64,000 nucleotides of DNA. Source: Aestuariivirga litoralis (GTDB lineage: Bacteria; Pseudomonadota; Alphaproteobacteria; Rhizobiales; Aestuariivirgaceae). Shown here piece by piece: positions 19,222-29,076 of the stretch. Position 1 is the first letter of the stretch. The number at the start of each line of letters is the position of its first letter. The position numbers and the translations under genes are program-made. The notes beneath the pieces are model-generated. The model was not told the origin of the DNA, made no database searches, and worked only from the letters and a program-made list of their open reading frames with translations. The stretch covers positions 372,001-436,000 of the forward strand of contig NZ_QKVK01000001.1 in NCBI RefSeq assembly GCF_003234965.1, read 5' to 3'.

Positions 19222-19833
19222 TCACCTCACGAAGACGCGCGTGCCGTTGGGCACCGAACCGAACAGCTCGAACACGTCCTCGTTCAGCATGCGGATGCAA
19301 CCCGAGGAGGCTGCCTTGCCGATCGACCACGGCTCGTTGGTGCCATGGATGCGGTAGAGCGTGTCGCGTCCGTTCTGGTAGAGGTAGAGGGCGCGCGCGC
19401 CCAGCGGGTTCTCGGGCCCGCCCGGCATGGTGGCGGGAAGCTTCGGGTTGCGCCGGCGCATGTTGGCGGTGGGCGTCCAGCTCGGCCAGCGTGCCCGCCG
19501 GCCCACCACCGCCTCGCCCGACCATTGCGCCCCCTCGCGCCCCACCGCCACGCCATAGCGCACCGCCCGGCCCGGGCCGGTGACGTGGAACAGGAAGCGC
19601 CCGCGCTTGTCGATGACGAGGCTGCCCACCGGCTCGCGCCCCGCGTAGCGCACGTCCTGGCGGCGGAACTCCGGCGGGATCTTGCGGATGTTGACGATCT
19701 CGATGTTGAAGGGCGTGTCCGGAATGATGCCGACGAACCAGTCGGATTCCAGGGTGTCCCGCGCGGCCAGCGCCGGCGTTGCAAGGCCTAGGAGCGGAAG
19801 GGCGAGGAGAATCTGGCGGCGGGTGATCTGCAT
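19222..19833 (-). CDS. L,D-transpeptidase (YkuD domain), possible Tat substrate
   Basis: A 203-residue exported enzyme that forms or edits 3-3 cross-links or links proteins to peptidoglycan. The YkuD catalytic motif is intact: His163 in IHGTNEP and Cys179 in SSGCIRML. The N terminus MQITRRQILLALPLLGLA has a twin arginine before a hydrophobic core and ALAA after it, which fits a Tat or Sec signal. The body has PSWTPTANM and NPLGARALYL, typical of ErfK-like enzymes. It is divergent from trmFO. A second, larger L,D-transpeptidase lies at 30.7 kb. Confidence 0.92.
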   Translation of the reverse strand: MQITRRQILLALPLLGLATPALAARDTLESDWFVGIIPDTPFNIEIVNIRKIPPEFRRQDVRYAGREPVGSLVIDKRGRFLFHVTGPGRAVRYGVAVGREGAQWSGEAVVGRRARWPSWTPTANMRRRNPKLPATMPGGPENPLGARALYLYQNGRDTLYRIHGTNEPWSIGKAASSGCIRMLNEDVFELFGSVPNGTRVFVR

Positions 19834-19899
19834 GGCGCAGCCATAGGCTGAGTGGCGGGTGATTTGAAGGCCCTCGCGCATCGTGCTACCAGCGGCGCC

Positions 19900-21318
19900 A
19901 TGACCCCAGCAAAGACCCAGCCCATCCACATCATCGGCGCCGGCATGGCGGGCTCCGAAGCCGCCTGGCAGGCGGTGAGCCTCGGCGTGCCCGTGATCCT
20001 GCACGAGATGCGCCCGCACGTCGGCACCGATGCCCACCGCACCGGCGGCTTCGCCGAACTCGTCTGCTCCAATTCCTTCCGCTCGGATGATGCCGAGCAG
20101 AATGCCGTGGGCCTTCTGCACTGGGAAATGCGGCGCTCGGGCTCGCTCATCATGGCGATGGCGGACCGCCACCAGGTGCCCGCCGGCGGCGCCCTCGCGG
20201 TCGACCGCGATGCCTTCTCGGCCGAGGTGACCGAAACGCTGAAGCGCCACCCCCTCGTCACCGTGGCCGAGGGTGAAGTCGCCGGCCTGCCGCCGGAGGA
20301 CTGGCAGAGCGTCATCATCGCCACCGGCCCCCTGACCTCACCGGCGCTGGCGCAGGCGATCCGCACGCTGACGGGTGAGGAGTCGCTCGCATTCTTCGAC
20401 GCCATCGCCCCCATCGTCCACCGCGAGACGATCGACATGGACGTGGCGTGGTTCCAGTCGCGCTATGACAAGGTCGGCCCCGGTGGCACCGGCAAGGACT
20501 ACATCAACTGCCCGATGAACAGGGAGCAGTACGAGGCATTCGTCCGTGCCCTGATGGATGGCGAGAAGACCGACTTCAAGGAGTGGGAGAAGTCGACGCC
20601 CTATTTCGACGGCTGCCTGCCCATCGAGGTGATGGCGGAGCGCGGCCCCGAGACGCTGCGCCATGGCCCCATGAAGCCGAGGGGCCTCACCAATGCGCAC
20701 AAGCCGGACGAAAAGCCCTATGCGGTCGTCCAGCTGCGCCAGGACAACAAGCTCGGCACGCTCTACAACATGGTCGGTTTCCAGACGAAGCTCAAATATG
20801 CCGAGCAGGTGAAGGTGTTCCGCACCATTCCAGGGCTGGAGAAGGCCGACTTCGCCAGGCTCGGCGGGCTTCACCGCAACACCTTCCTCAACAGCCCGCG
20901 CGTGCTCGACGAAGCCCTTCGCCTGAAGGCGCGCCCCGCGCTGCGCTTCGCAGGCCAGGTGACGGGCGTGGAAGGCTATGTCGAAAGCGCCGCCATGGGG
21001 CTGATGGCAGGCCGCATGGCCGCGGCGGAAGCGCTGGGCCTCGCCTTCACGCCGCCGCCGCCGACGACGGCGCATGGCGCGCTCATCAACCACATCACCG
21101 GCGGCCACATCGAAACCACCGACGGGCAGAAATCATCCTTCCAGCCGATGAACGTCAATTTCGGCCTCTTCCCGCCGGTCGAGAAGGTCAAGATGCGCGA
21201 CGGCAAGCGCATCAAGCACGCAGACCAGGCGGTGGAGAGAAAGCGGGCCTATACCGCCCGCGCCATGGCGGATTTCGACGGCTGGCTGGGTGCCGCGGGG
21301 CTCAAGGCGGCGGAATGA
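19900..21318 (+). CDS. trmFO: methylenetetrahydrofolate-tRNA-(uracil-5-)-methyltransferase TrmFO
   Basis: A 472-residue flavoprotein that makes 5-methyluridine at position 54 of tRNA, taking the methyl group from methylenetetrahydrofolate. The N-terminal FAD loop is [14 protein letters not shown], followed by [12 protein letters not shown], whose cysteine is the family's conserved one, and [12 protein letters not shown] with a second conserved cysteine region. The C-terminal [14 protein letters not shown] is also diagnostic. The ATG at 19900 is chosen because an N-terminal extension to 19852 is not found in the family. It is followed, after about 100 bases, by pepF. Confidence 0.96.
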   Translation: MTPAKTQPIHIIGAGMAGSEAAWQAVSLGVPVILHEMRPHVGTDAHRTGGFAELVCSNSFRSDDAEQNAVGLLHWEMRRSGSLIMAMADRHQVPAGGALAVDRDAFSAEVTETLKRHPLVTVAEGEVAGLPPEDWQSVIIATGPLTSPALAQAIRTLTGEESLAFFDAIAPIVHRETIDMDVAWFQSRYDKVGPGGTGKDYINCPMNREQYEAFVRALMDGEKTDFKEWEKSTPYFDGCLPIEVMAERGPETLRHGPMKPRGLTNAHKPDEKPYAVVQLRQDNKLGTLYNMVGFQTKLKYAEQVKVFRTIPGLEKADFARLGGLHRNTFLNSPRVLDEALRLKARPALRFAGQVTGVEGYVESAAMGLMAGRMAAAEALGLAFTPPPPTTAHGALINHITGGHIETTDGQKSSFQPMNVNFGLFPPVEKVKMRDGKRIKHADQAVERKRAYTARAMADFDGWLGAAGLKAAE

Positions 21319-21415
21319 GGGCGGCGGGCTCATGACGGCAATTTAATCGGCCACGGGTTGCCGAAGCCGCATTGCTGGGCCATATCAGCCGCTCACGCAT
21401 TGCCAGGGACCTGAC

Positions 21416-23194
21416 ATGACCGCCACCGCCAAGACACTTGGACCGCTGCCCGAATGGAACCTCGCCGACCTCTATGCGGCGCCCGATGACCCCGCCTTCG
21501 CCGCCGACATGAAGCGCGGAGAGGAACTGGCCAGGGCCTTTGCGGAAACCTATCGCGGCAAGCTCGCCTCGCTTCCGGGCGAAGGGCTGGCGGCGGCGCT
21601 GAAGGATTACGAGGCGCTGTCGGATCTCCTCGGCCGCACCGGGTCCTATGCCCAGCTCTACTACGTGGGCGATACGACGGATTCGCAGCGCGGCAAGTTC
21701 TACGGCGACGTCTCGGCAAGGCTCACCGAGATTTCCACCCTGCTCCTCTTCTTCGAGCTCGAGCTGAACCGCATCGACGACGCGCAGCTGGCGGAGGCGA
21801 TGAAGGTCCCCGCCCTTGCACACTACAAGCCGTGGATCGACAACCTGCGCATGGAAAAGCCCTACCAGCTCGACGACAAGCTGGAGGAACTTTTCCTCGA
21901 GAAGTCGCAGACCTCGTCCTCTGCCTTCAACCGCCTGTTCGACGAGACCATGGCGGGACTGCGCTTCGAGGTCGATGGCGAGAAGCTGACCCTCGAGCCC
22001 ACGCTCAACATGATGCAGAGCCCGGACGAGGCGGTGCGCAGGAAGGGTGCCGAGGCGCTGGCGAAAACCTTTGGCGAGAACGTCAAGCTGTTCACGCTGA
22101 TCACCAACACGCTGGCCAAGGACAAGGAGATTTCCGACCGCTGGCGTGGCTTCAAGGATATTTCCGACGCGCGCCATCTCTCGAACCGCGTCGAACCCGA
22201 GGTGGTGGCGGCGCTGGTTGAATCCGTCCGGCGCAACTACGAGAGGATCTCGCACCGCTATTATCGCATGAAGGCGAAGTGGCTGGGCAAGGAGAAGCTC
22301 ATGCACTGGGACCGCAACGCGCCGCTTCCCGCGGAAGACACGCGCGAGGTGCCTTGGGCGGAGGCACAGGAGATGGTTCTGTCCGCCTACGGACAATTCG
22401 CGCCCGAGATGGCATCGATCGCCCGGAGCTTCTTCGACAGGCGCTGGATCGACGCGCCCTCGCGCCCCGGCAAGGCGCCCGGTGCCTTCGCGCATCCGAC
22501 CGTTCCGTCGGCCCACCCCTATGTGCTGCTCAACTATCTGGGCAAGACCAGGGACGTGATGACGCTGGCGCACGAGCTGGGCCATGGCGTGCACCAGGTG
22601 CTGGCGGCGAAGCAGGGCGCGCTGATGGCCTCGACCCCGCTCACCCTGGCCGAGACGGCGAGCGTCTTCGGCGAGATGCTGACCTTCCAGGCGATGCTGG
22701 CGAAGACCACGGACCCGAAGAAGCGCAAGGCGCTCCTGGCCTCCAAGGTCGAGGACATGATCAACACGGTCGTCCGCCAGATCGCCTTCTACACCTTCGA
22801 GCGCAAGGTGCACGAGGCGCGCAAGGAGGGCGAGCTGACGCCCGACCAGATCAACGCCATCTGGATGTCGGTTCAGCACGAAAGCCTCGGTGACGCGATC
22901 GAGTTCGGGCCGGGCTACGAGACCTTCTGGACCTATATCCCGCACTTCATCCACTCGCCCTTCTATGTCTATGCCTATGCCTTCGGCGACTGCCTGGTGA
23001 ACTCGCTTTATGCCCGCTACCGCGAGAGCGCCGAGGGCTTCCAGCAGAAATATTTCGAGATGCTGAAGGCCGGCGGCACCAAGCACCATTCCGACCTCCT
23101 CCGCCCCTTCGGCCTCGACGCGGCGGACCCCAAGTTCTGGGACAAGGGCCTGTCGGTGATCTCCGGCATGATCGACGAACTGGAGAAGATGTAG
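21416..23194 (+). CDS. pepF: M3 family oligoendopeptidase F
   Basis: A 592-residue zinc peptidase that degrades short peptides in the cytosol. The zinc motif HELGH is at residues 386-390 within LAHELGHGVHQVL, and the third zinc ligand is the glutamate in LAETASVFGEM, about 27 residues on, as in the M3 family. N-terminal helical regions and the late GPGYETFWTYIPHFIHSPFY segment match PepF-type enzymes, whose usual length is about 600. No signal peptide is present. It is followed by a GNAT gene after a short C/G-rich hairpin. Confidence 0.94.
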   Translation: MTATAKTLGPLPEWNLADLYAAPDDPAFAADMKRGEELARAFAETYRGKLASLPGEGLAAALKDYEALSDLLGRTGSYAQLYYVGDTTDSQRGKFYGDVSARLTEISTLLLFFELELNRIDDAQLAEAMKVPALAHYKPWIDNLRMEKPYQLDDKLEELFLEKSQTSSSAFNRLFDETMAGLRFEVDGEKLTLEPTLNMMQSPDEAVRRKGAEALAKTFGENVKLFTLITNTLAKDKEISDRWRGFKDISDARHLSNRVEPEVVAALVESVRRNYERISHRYYRMKAKWLGKEKLMHWDRNAPLPAEDTREVPWAEAQEMVLSAYGQFAPEMASIARSFFDRRWIDAPSRPGKAPGAFAHPTVPSAHPYVLLNYLGKTRDVMTLAHELGHGVHQVLAAKQGALMASTPLTLAETASVFGEMLTFQAMLAKTTDPKKRKALLASKVEDMINTVVRQIAFYTFERKVHEARKEGELTPDQINAIWMSVQHESLGDAIEFGPGYETFWTYIPHFIHSPFYVYAYAFGDCLVNSLYARYRESAEGFQQKYFEMLKAGGTKHHSDLLRPFGLDAADPKFWDKGLSVISGMIDELEKM

Positions 23195-23203
23195 CGCAAT
23201 CTC

Positions 23204-23223
23204 CCCTCCCCCTTGAGGGGAGG
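23204..23223. repeat. short C/G hairpin between genes
   Basis: CCCTCCCC pairs with GGGGAGGG around CTTG in the 56-base gap after pepF. Similar short palindromes are common between Hyphomicrobiales genes. There is no T-run, so it is a weak terminator at best. Confidence 0.4.
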
Positions 23224-23250
23224 GAAACTTGATGGGACAGGGCGGAGGTC

Positions 23251-23784
23251 ATGACGGACGTCACCTTTCGTATCCCGACCGTCGCCGATGCCGGGGCCAT
23301 CGCCCATCTGCACGTCGCCTGCTGGCGCGAGGCCTATGCGGGGATCGTGCCGGTCTCGATTCTCGATCAGGTGGACATGGCCGACCGCACGGCCCGCTGG
23401 GAGGGCCACCTCCGGAACCCTGCCGCGCAGGCTTTCCTGGCCGAGGTTGCGGGTGAGCCGGCGGGCTTCATCCATCGTGGCGTGCTGGACCAGCCCCTGG
23501 CCGAGGGGGCCGATGGCCATGTCTTCGCCCTCTACCTCCTGCAGCGCTTCCACCGCCGCGGCATCGGACGGCACCTCGTGGGGCTTGCGGCTGCGGATTG
23601 GCTCGCCCGGGGCGGCCGGGCGCTGTCACTGGGCGTTCTCAGCGCCAATCAGCCGGCCGTCGCCTTCTACGAGGCCCTTGGCGCCCGCTTCGTGCGGCCG
23701 GACAGCTACCTCTGGCATGGCCATTCCCTGCCGGAATCGATCTATGTTTTCGAGGACTTGGCAGGCCTTTCCCGGTTCGCGTGA
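23251..23784 (+). CDS. GNAT family N-acetyltransferase
   Basis: A 177-residue acetyltransferase. The first motif AIAHLHVACWREAYAGIVP is typical of the large YobR/RimI-like branch. The acetyl-CoA loop RFHRRGIGRHLVGLAA lies near residues 101-116, and GVLSANQPAVAFYEALGARFV is the late helix-strand motif. The substrate is unknown. A GGGCGGAGGT ribosome site precedes the ATG. It lies alone between pepF and the oxidase subunit gene on the same strand. Confidence 0.9.
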   Translation: MTDVTFRIPTVADAGAIAHLHVACWREAYAGIVPVSILDQVDMADRTARWEGHLRNPAAQAFLAEVAGEPAGFIHRGVLDQPLAEGADGHVFALYLLQRFHRRGIGRHLVGLAAADWLARGGRALSLGVLSANQPAVAFYEALGARFVRPDSYLWHGHSLPESIYVFEDLAGLSRFA

Positions 23785-23877
23785 CGGATCGCCGCGCGGG
23801 CTGGCTGGCCGCTTGCGGGGGCGGCTGCGAGTGGCTAGAAAAGCGTCAGGAACGAATTTCAGGCTTTTGGGGGAATC

Positions 23878-24168
23878 ATGGCCGAACACGGGACCCACAC
23901 GTCCAGCGCGATGGATTACGAGGCGGCGAATGCCACCTATGCGGGCTTCATCAAGGGTGCCGTGGCGCTCACCATCATGTGCCTCTACGTGCTGGTGGCG
24001 CTCTCCGCCTTCGCCTTCATCGAGAAGGGCAATGTGCTGATCGGCTTCGCGGGACTGATCATCGGCGCCATCGCGCTGATCGTCGACATGCGGGCCAGCA
24101 ACAATTGGTATGTGTCTCTCGGCTGGCTCGTGATCTTCGGGCTGCTCACCGCCGTAATGGTCAGCTGA
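23878..24168 (+). CDS. aa3-type cytochrome c oxidase subunit IV family protein
   Basis: A 96-residue membrane protein whose first half matches the small bacterial aa3 oxidase subunit IV: DYEAANATYAGFIKGAV, then one hydrophobic helix. Classical members stop at about 50 residues after one helix; here two further hydrophobic segments follow (about 50-68 and 75-95). It is placed 17 bases before pntAA, an arrangement I recall from many Rhizobiales. It may therefore be co-transcribed with the transhydrogenase rather than an oxidase. The exact role is uncertain. Confidence 0.75.
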   Translation: MAEHGTHTSSAMDYEAANATYAGFIKGAVALTIMCLYVLVALSAFAFIEKGNVLIGFAGLIIGAIALIVDMRASNNWYVSLGWLVIFGLLTAVMVS

Positions 24169-24185
24169 CCAAAAGGGCGGGCAGC

Positions 24186-25298
24186 ATGAAAATCGCGATC
24201 CCCACGGAAACAATGGTTGGGGAGAGTCGCGTAGCGGCCAGCCCCGACACGGTAAAGGCGTTCATCAAGAAGGGTGCGGAGGTCACCGTCCAGGCAGGCG
24301 CCGGCAGGGGTGCCTCGATTCCGGACGATGCCTTTGCCGCCGCCGGAGCGAAGATCGAACCCTCGGTGGGGCGCGACGCGGACATCGTGCTCACGGTCCG
24401 CCGCCCTTCGGGCGAACTCCTGTCAACATTGAAGCGCGGGGCCATCCTCATGGGTGGCCTCGAACCTTATGGGGACAAGGCCGGGCTCGAGGCCATCGCC
24501 GCCTCGGGCGCCACAGCCTTCGCCATGGAGCTGATGCCGCGCATCACACGCGCGCAGTCGATGGACATCCTGTCCAGCCAGGCCAACCTCGCGGGCTACA
24601 AGGCGGTGATCGACGCCGCCTTTCATTTCACCCGCGCCTTCCCGATGATGATGACCGCCGCCGGCACGGTTCCTGCGGCCAAGGTCTTCATCATGGGCGT
24701 GGGCGTCGCAGGGCTCCAGGCCATCGCCACGGCGCGGCGCCTCGGCGCCATCGTGTCGGCCACCGACGTGCGCAAGGCGACGGAAGAGCAGGTGAAGAGC
24801 CTGGGCGCCAAGTTCGTCTATGCCGACATCGCCGATGCGGCGACCTCCGGCGGCTACGCCAAGGAACTCTCGGCGGAAGACAAGGCCAAGCAGGCGGCCC
24901 TCGTCGCCAACCACGTGAAGACGCAGGACGTGATCATCACGACCGCGCTGATCCCCGGCCGCCCGGCACCCGTGCTCATCACCGAGGAGATGGTGGAGAG
25001 CATGAAGCCCGGCTCGATCATCGTCGACCTGGCGGTGGAGCGCGGCGGCAACTGCCCGCTGTCGAAGCCCGACCAGATCGTCGAGCACAAGGGGGTGAAG
25101 ATCGTCGGCACGGTGAACCTCGCGGGCAAGCTCGCCGGCAATGCCTCGCCGCTGTTTGCCAAGAACCTCGCCAACTTCCTCGACCTGATGATCACCAAGG
25201 AAGGTGCCCTCAAGATCGACGACGCCGATGAATGCATCAAGGGAACCATGATCGCCCGGGACGGCGCGCTGGTGCACCCCATGTTTACTTCCAAGTGA
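24186..25298 (+). CDS. pntAA: NAD(P) transhydrogenase subunit alpha 1 (NAD-binding domain)
   Basis: The 370-residue soluble dI part of proton-translocating transhydrogenase, which exchanges hydride between NADH and NADP driven by proton flow. It begins MKIAIPTETMVGESRVAASP and has the NAD loop IMGVGVAGLQAIATARRLGA followed by SATDVRKAT. As in Rhodospirillum rubrum, the alpha subunit is split in two genes, this one and pntAB. It faces the cytosol and binds NAD(H). The ATG at 24186 is used because the family starts exactly with this segment. Confidence 0.96.
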   Translation: MKIAIPTETMVGESRVAASPDTVKAFIKKGAEVTVQAGAGRGASIPDDAFAAAGAKIEPSVGRDADIVLTVRRPSGELLSTLKRGAILMGGLEPYGDKAGLEAIAASGATAFAMELMPRITRAQSMDILSSQANLAGYKAVIDAAFHFTRAFPMMMTAAGTVPAAKVFIMGVGVAGLQAIATARRLGAIVSATDVRKATEEQVKSLGAKFVYADIADAATSGGYAKELSAEDKAKQAALVANHVKTQDVIITTALIPGRPAPVLITEEMVESMKPGSIIVDLAVERGGNCPLSKPDQIVEHKGVKIVGTVNLAGKLAGNASPLFAKNLANFLDLMITKEGALKIDDADECIKGTMIARDGALVHPMFTSK

Positions 25299-25315
25299 AG
25301 TTCGGAGCCTGAGTG

Positions 25316-25621
25316 ATGGAAGCGATCGATCCCTTTGTCTCGCTGTTCGGCATCTTCGTGCTGGCGGTATTCGTGGGCTATTACGTGGTGTGGAACGTGA
25401 CGCCCGCCCTGCACACGCCGCTGATGAGCGTCACCAACGCCATCTCGTCGGTGATCGTGGTCGGCGCCATCCTCGCGGTGGGTGTCGGTGCCCTGGCCTC
25501 CGGCTCGGTGGTCGCGATGATCTTCGGCTTCCTCGCGCTGATCCTCGCCTCGATCAACATCTTCGGTGGCTTCATGGTCACCAGCCGCATGCTCGCCATG
25601 TACAAGAAGAAGGACAAGTAG
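25316..25621 (+). CDS. pntAB: NAD(P) transhydrogenase subunit alpha 2 (membrane part)
   Basis: A 101-residue membrane protein with three to four helices, the dII part belonging to the alpha subunit. Conserved text includes [26 protein letters not shown] and the final [17 protein letters not shown] at 25316, eight bases after GGAG, is preferred over the GTG one codon earlier. It sits between pntAA and pntB with gaps of 17 and 4 bases. Confidence 0.95.
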   Translation: MEAIDPFVSLFGIFVLAVFVGYYVVWNVTPALHTPLMSVTNAISSVIVVGAILAVGVGALASGSVVAMIFGFLALILASINIFGGFMVTSRMLAMYKKKDK

Positions 25622-25625
25622 GCGC

Positions 25626-27020
25626 ATGTCGGCCAATCTCGCAGCCCTTCTCTATCTCGTCTCCGGCGCGCTGTTCATCATGGCGCTGCGGGGCTTGTCA
25701 TCCCCCGCCACATCGCGGCAGGGCAACATGTACGGCATGGTGGGCATGGCGATCGCCATCGCCACCACGCTTGCCACCATGCAGCTCTCGCCGCTAGTCA
25801 TCGGCCTCGTCGTGCTCGGCCTCGGCATCGGTGCCGTGATCGGCGGCACGGCGGCGAAAAAGATTGCCATGACGGCCATGCCGCAGCTGGTCGCGGCCTT
25901 CCACTCGCTCGTCGGCCTCGCCGCGGTCTTCGTGGCACTCGCCGCCTTCTATGCGCCCGAAGCCTTCCACATCGTGGTCGACGGGCTGATCCAGCCGATC
26001 TCGCGCATCGAGATGTCGCTGGGTGCCGCCATCGGCGCCATCACCTTCACGGGCTCGATCATCGCCTTCCTGAAGCTCGATGGCCGCATGTCGGGTGCCC
26101 CCATCATGCTGCCCGCGCGCCATGCGATCAACATCGCGCTGGGCCTGGCACTCGTCGCCTGCATCGTGCTGTTCTACCTCAGCCCGGTGTGGCTGTGGTT
26201 CTGGCTGATCATCGTCATTTCGCTGGCGCTGGGCTTCCTGCTGATCATCCCGATCGGCGGCGCCGACATGCCGGTCGTCGTCTCGATGCTCAACTCCTAT
26301 TCCGGCTGGGCGGCGGCGGGCATCGGCTTCACGCTGCACAACACGGCCCTCATCATCACCGGCGCGCTGGTCGGCTCCTCGGGTGCGATCCTGTCCTACA
26401 TCATGTGCAAGGGCATGAACCGCTCCTTCATCTCGGTGATCCTCGGCGGCTTCGGCGGCGAGAGTGCGGGCCCCGCGGCCAAGGGCGAAGCGAAGCCCGT
26501 GAAGCAGGGCTCGGCGGAGGACGCGGCCTTCATCATGAAGAACGCGGGCTCGGTCATCATCGTGCCGGGCTATGGCATGGCGGTGGCCCAGGCCCAGCAC
26601 GCGCTGCGCGAAATGGGCGACCACCTGAAGGAGCAGGGCGTCACCGTCAAATACGCCATCCATCCGGTGGCAGGCCGCATGCCCGGCCACATGAACGTGC
26701 TGCTGGCGGAAGCCAATGTGCCTTACGACGAGGTGTTCGAACTCGAGGACATCAACTCCGACTTCGGCCAGGCAGACGTCGCCTTCGTCATCGGCGCCAA
26801 TGACGTCACCAACCCCTCCGCCAAGGACGACCCGCAGTCGCCGATCTATGGCATGCCGGTGCTGGAAGTGTGGAAGGCCAAGACGGTGATGTTCATCAAG
26901 CGCGGCATGTCGTCGGGTTATGCCGGCGTCGACAATCCGCTGTTCTGGCGCGACAACACCATGATGCTGTTCGGCGACGCCAAGAAGATGACGGAAGAGA
27001 TCAACAAGTCGATGGGCTGA
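25626..27020 (+). CDS. pntB: NAD(P) transhydrogenase subunit beta
   Basis: A 464-residue subunit with an N-terminal membrane part of about nine helices (residues 1-260) that carries half the proton path, and a C-terminal dIII domain that binds NADP. The NADP site shows VPGYGMAVAQAQHALREM, then HPVAGRMPGHMNVLLAEANVPYD and VIGANDVTNPSA, all family signatures. The gene starts four bases after pntAB and ends only four bases before the stop of the convergent metal ATPase gene, leaving no room for a separate terminator. Confidence 0.97.
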   Translation: MSANLAALLYLVSGALFIMALRGLSSPATSRQGNMYGMVGMAIAIATTLATMQLSPLVIGLVVLGLGIGAVIGGTAAKKIAMTAMPQLVAAFHSLVGLAAVFVALAAFYAPEAFHIVVDGLIQPISRIEMSLGAAIGAITFTGSIIAFLKLDGRMSGAPIMLPARHAINIALGLALVACIVLFYLSPVWLWFWLIIVISLALGFLLIIPIGGADMPVVVSMLNSYSGWAAAGIGFTLHNTALIITGALVGSSGAILSYIMCKGMNRSFISVILGGFGGESAGPAAKGEAKPVKQGSAEDAAFIMKNAGSVIIVPGYGMAVAQAQHALREMGDHLKEQGVTVKYAIHPVAGRMPGHMNVLLAEANVPYDEVFELEDINSDFGQADVAFVIGANDVTNPSAKDDPQSPIYGMPVLEVWKAKTVMFIKRGMSSGYAGVDNPLFWRDNTMMLFGDAKKMTEEINKSMG

Positions 27021-27024
27021 GGGT

Positions 27025-28836
27025 CTAGCGCAGCGCCCGCAAGGCGTTGAGGATCACCGCGACGTCGATCGCCTCCTGCAGCAGCGCGCCCTCGACCACC
27101 GTGATGTAGCCGAAGGCCGCCGCGACCATCGCCGCGAAGGACAGGCCGAGCCCGGCGAGAACGCTCTGCACCGCTATGGCGCGGGCCCGGCGGGCGGCGG
27201 ACAATCCCTCGGCGAGCCGCGTCAGGTCATCGACCAGCAGCACCGCGTCGGCCGATTCGGTGGCCGCGGCCGAACCGGTCGCCCCCATCGAGATGCCGAC
27301 ATCGGCCATGGCGAGGGCGGGGGCATCATTCACCCCGTCGCCCACCATCAGGGTGATTCCGGATCGCCGCTCCTGCGCGACGATGGCCACTTTCTCCTCC
27401 GGCTTCAGCCCGCCGCGCAGAACGTCGAGGCCCAGCCCCTCGCCCACCCGGTCGACCACCGCCTGCGCATCGCCCGAGGCCAGCACGATGCGGCGGATGC
27501 CCGCCTGCCGCAGCCGCTCCAGCGCCAGCGGCGTTTCCGGCCGAATGCCATCAGCGAGCAGCAGGTGCCCGGCAAGCCGGCCGGAAATGGCCAGCGCCGC
27601 CAGCGCCGTGCCCGGCTCGCGCTCCGGCCGCGGCAGCGCCGAAAGGCCCAGCTTGCGCGCCACGAAATCATGCCCGCCGACGATGAGGCGATGGCCCTCG
27701 ACCATGCCCTCCAGCCCCTCGCCCGCCGTCTCGCGCACCTCCTGCGGGTAGGACAGCGCCAGCCTCCTGCCCTGCGCCGCGGCCACGATCGAGCCCGCCG
27801 TCACATGCGCCGAGGCCTGCTCCAGCGAGGCGGCAAGCCGCAGCATCTCTTGCGGCTCCCAATGCGCCGCAGGAACGATGCCGGCCAGCTCGGCACGGCC
27901 CCTGGTCAGCGTCCCGGTCTTGTCGATCACGAGGTTGGCGGCGCGCGCCATGGTCTCGAGCACCGGCCCGCCCTTCATCAGCACGCCGCGGCGCGCCGCC
28001 TTGCCCATGCCGGCGATGATCGCCACCGGCACCGCGAGGATCAGCGGACACGGCGTTGCCGACACCAGCACGGCAAGCATGCGGATGTGGCTGCCGGTGA
28101 AATACCATGTCGCCCCCGCCAGCCCCACGGTGACGGCCAGGAACACCAGCGCATAGCGGTCGGCGAGCCGCACCATCGGCGCCTTCGCTGCCTGTGCCGC
28201 CTGCACCAGGCGCACGATGCCGGCATAGGTGCTCTCGGAGGCCGGCCGCGTCGCCATCATGTCGAAGGCGGTGTCGAGCGAGCGTGCCCCGGACTGGACG
28301 TCCTGGCCCTCCATCGCCTTCACCGGCACCGATTCGCCGGTCAGCGCCGCCATGTCGAGGAGAGCGCGGCCGTTGCTCACCCGGCCATCCACCGGCACGA
28401 TGTCACCCTGGCGGATCAGCAGCCGGTCGCCCGCATGGATGGCATCGATGGCCACCTCCTGCAGGTGGCCGTCGTCATAGCGCAGCGCCGTTTTCGGCAC
28501 CCGCGCCAGCAGGGCCTTCATGTCGGCCCGCGCCCGGTTGGCGGCATAATCCTCCAGCAGCTGGCCCCCGGCATACATCAGCGCCACGACGCCCGCGGCC
28601 AGCGTTTCGCCAAAGGCCAGCGCCGCCGAAATCGACAGTCCCGCCACGATGTCGAGCCCCACCTCGCCCTCGAACAGCGAGGTGACGATGTCGTAGAGCA
28701 GCACCGCCAGCACGGCGCCCGCAGCCACCCCCCAGATCCAGCTCTGCGCCTCCGCCAGCCCGACGAAGGGCGCCAGCAATCCGCCGGCGAGGCCGGCGAC
28801 GGCAATGACGAACAGGCTCACGCGGATTGGGTTCAA
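27025..28836 (-). CDS. heavy-metal P-type ATPase with TPC motif (P1B-5-like, no hemerythrin domain)
   Basis: A 603-residue P1B-type metal pump. TGES is at 166-169, the phosphorylated Asp305 is in DKTGT and GDGVNDAPALA lies near 515. The ion-binding helix carries TPCPL at 261-265, not CPC or SPC; TPC(P)L marks the P1B-5 group (e.g. Nia of Sinorhizobium), linked to nickel and iron export. Known P1B-5 pumps end in a hemerythrin-like domain; this one stops after the last helix (QEAIDVAVILNALRALR) and also lacks an N-terminal metal-binding domain. The usual HP of the nucleotide domain reads SAHVTA here. The start is TTG at 28836, behind GGGAGGAG. Confidence 0.9.
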   Translation of the reverse strand: MNPIRVSLFVIAVAGLAGGLLAPFVGLAEAQSWIWGVAAGAVLAVLLYDIVTSLFEGEVGLDIVAGLSISAALAFGETLAAGVVALMYAGGQLLEDYAANRARADMKALLARVPKTALRYDDGHLQEVAIDAIHAGDRLLIRQGDIVPVDGRVSNGRALLDMAALTGESVPVKAMEGQDVQSGARSLDTAFDMMATRPASESTYAGIVRLVQAAQAAKAPMVRLADRYALVFLAVTVGLAGATWYFTGSHIRMLAVLVSATPCPLILAVPVAIIAGMGKAARRGVLMKGGPVLETMARAANLVIDKTGTLTRGRAELAGIVPAAHWEPQEMLRLAASLEQASAHVTAGSIVAAAQGRRLALSYPQEVRETAGEGLEGMVEGHRLIVGGHDFVARKLGLSALPRPEREPGTALAALAISGRLAGHLLLADGIRPETPLALERLRQAGIRRIVLASGDAQAVVDRVGEGLGLDVLRGGLKPEEKVAIVAQERRSGITLMVGDGVNDAPALAMADVGISMGATGSAAATESADAVLLVDDLTRLAEGLSAARRARAIAVQSVLAGLGLSFAAMVAAAFGYITVVEGALLQEAIDVAVILNALRALR

Positions 28837-29076
28837 GACATCTCCTCCCGGTTGCGCAGTTTGCCGATATCTTCGCGCAAGTCTATGACAGGGATCAAAA
28901 CCGCCTTTTTCCAATCGATTGCGAGTGTCTCCAAACGTGGCTCTGCATTAACGGCGCCTTTACCCTCACCTGTCACCCTAGGGGAAAGGACGAGGCGAGT
29001 CGCTGTCGATCCCGGATGCCGGTCCGGGCCGCCTTGTCCGGGTTAAGAAACACACAAAGAAGAAGACCACAGGCGC

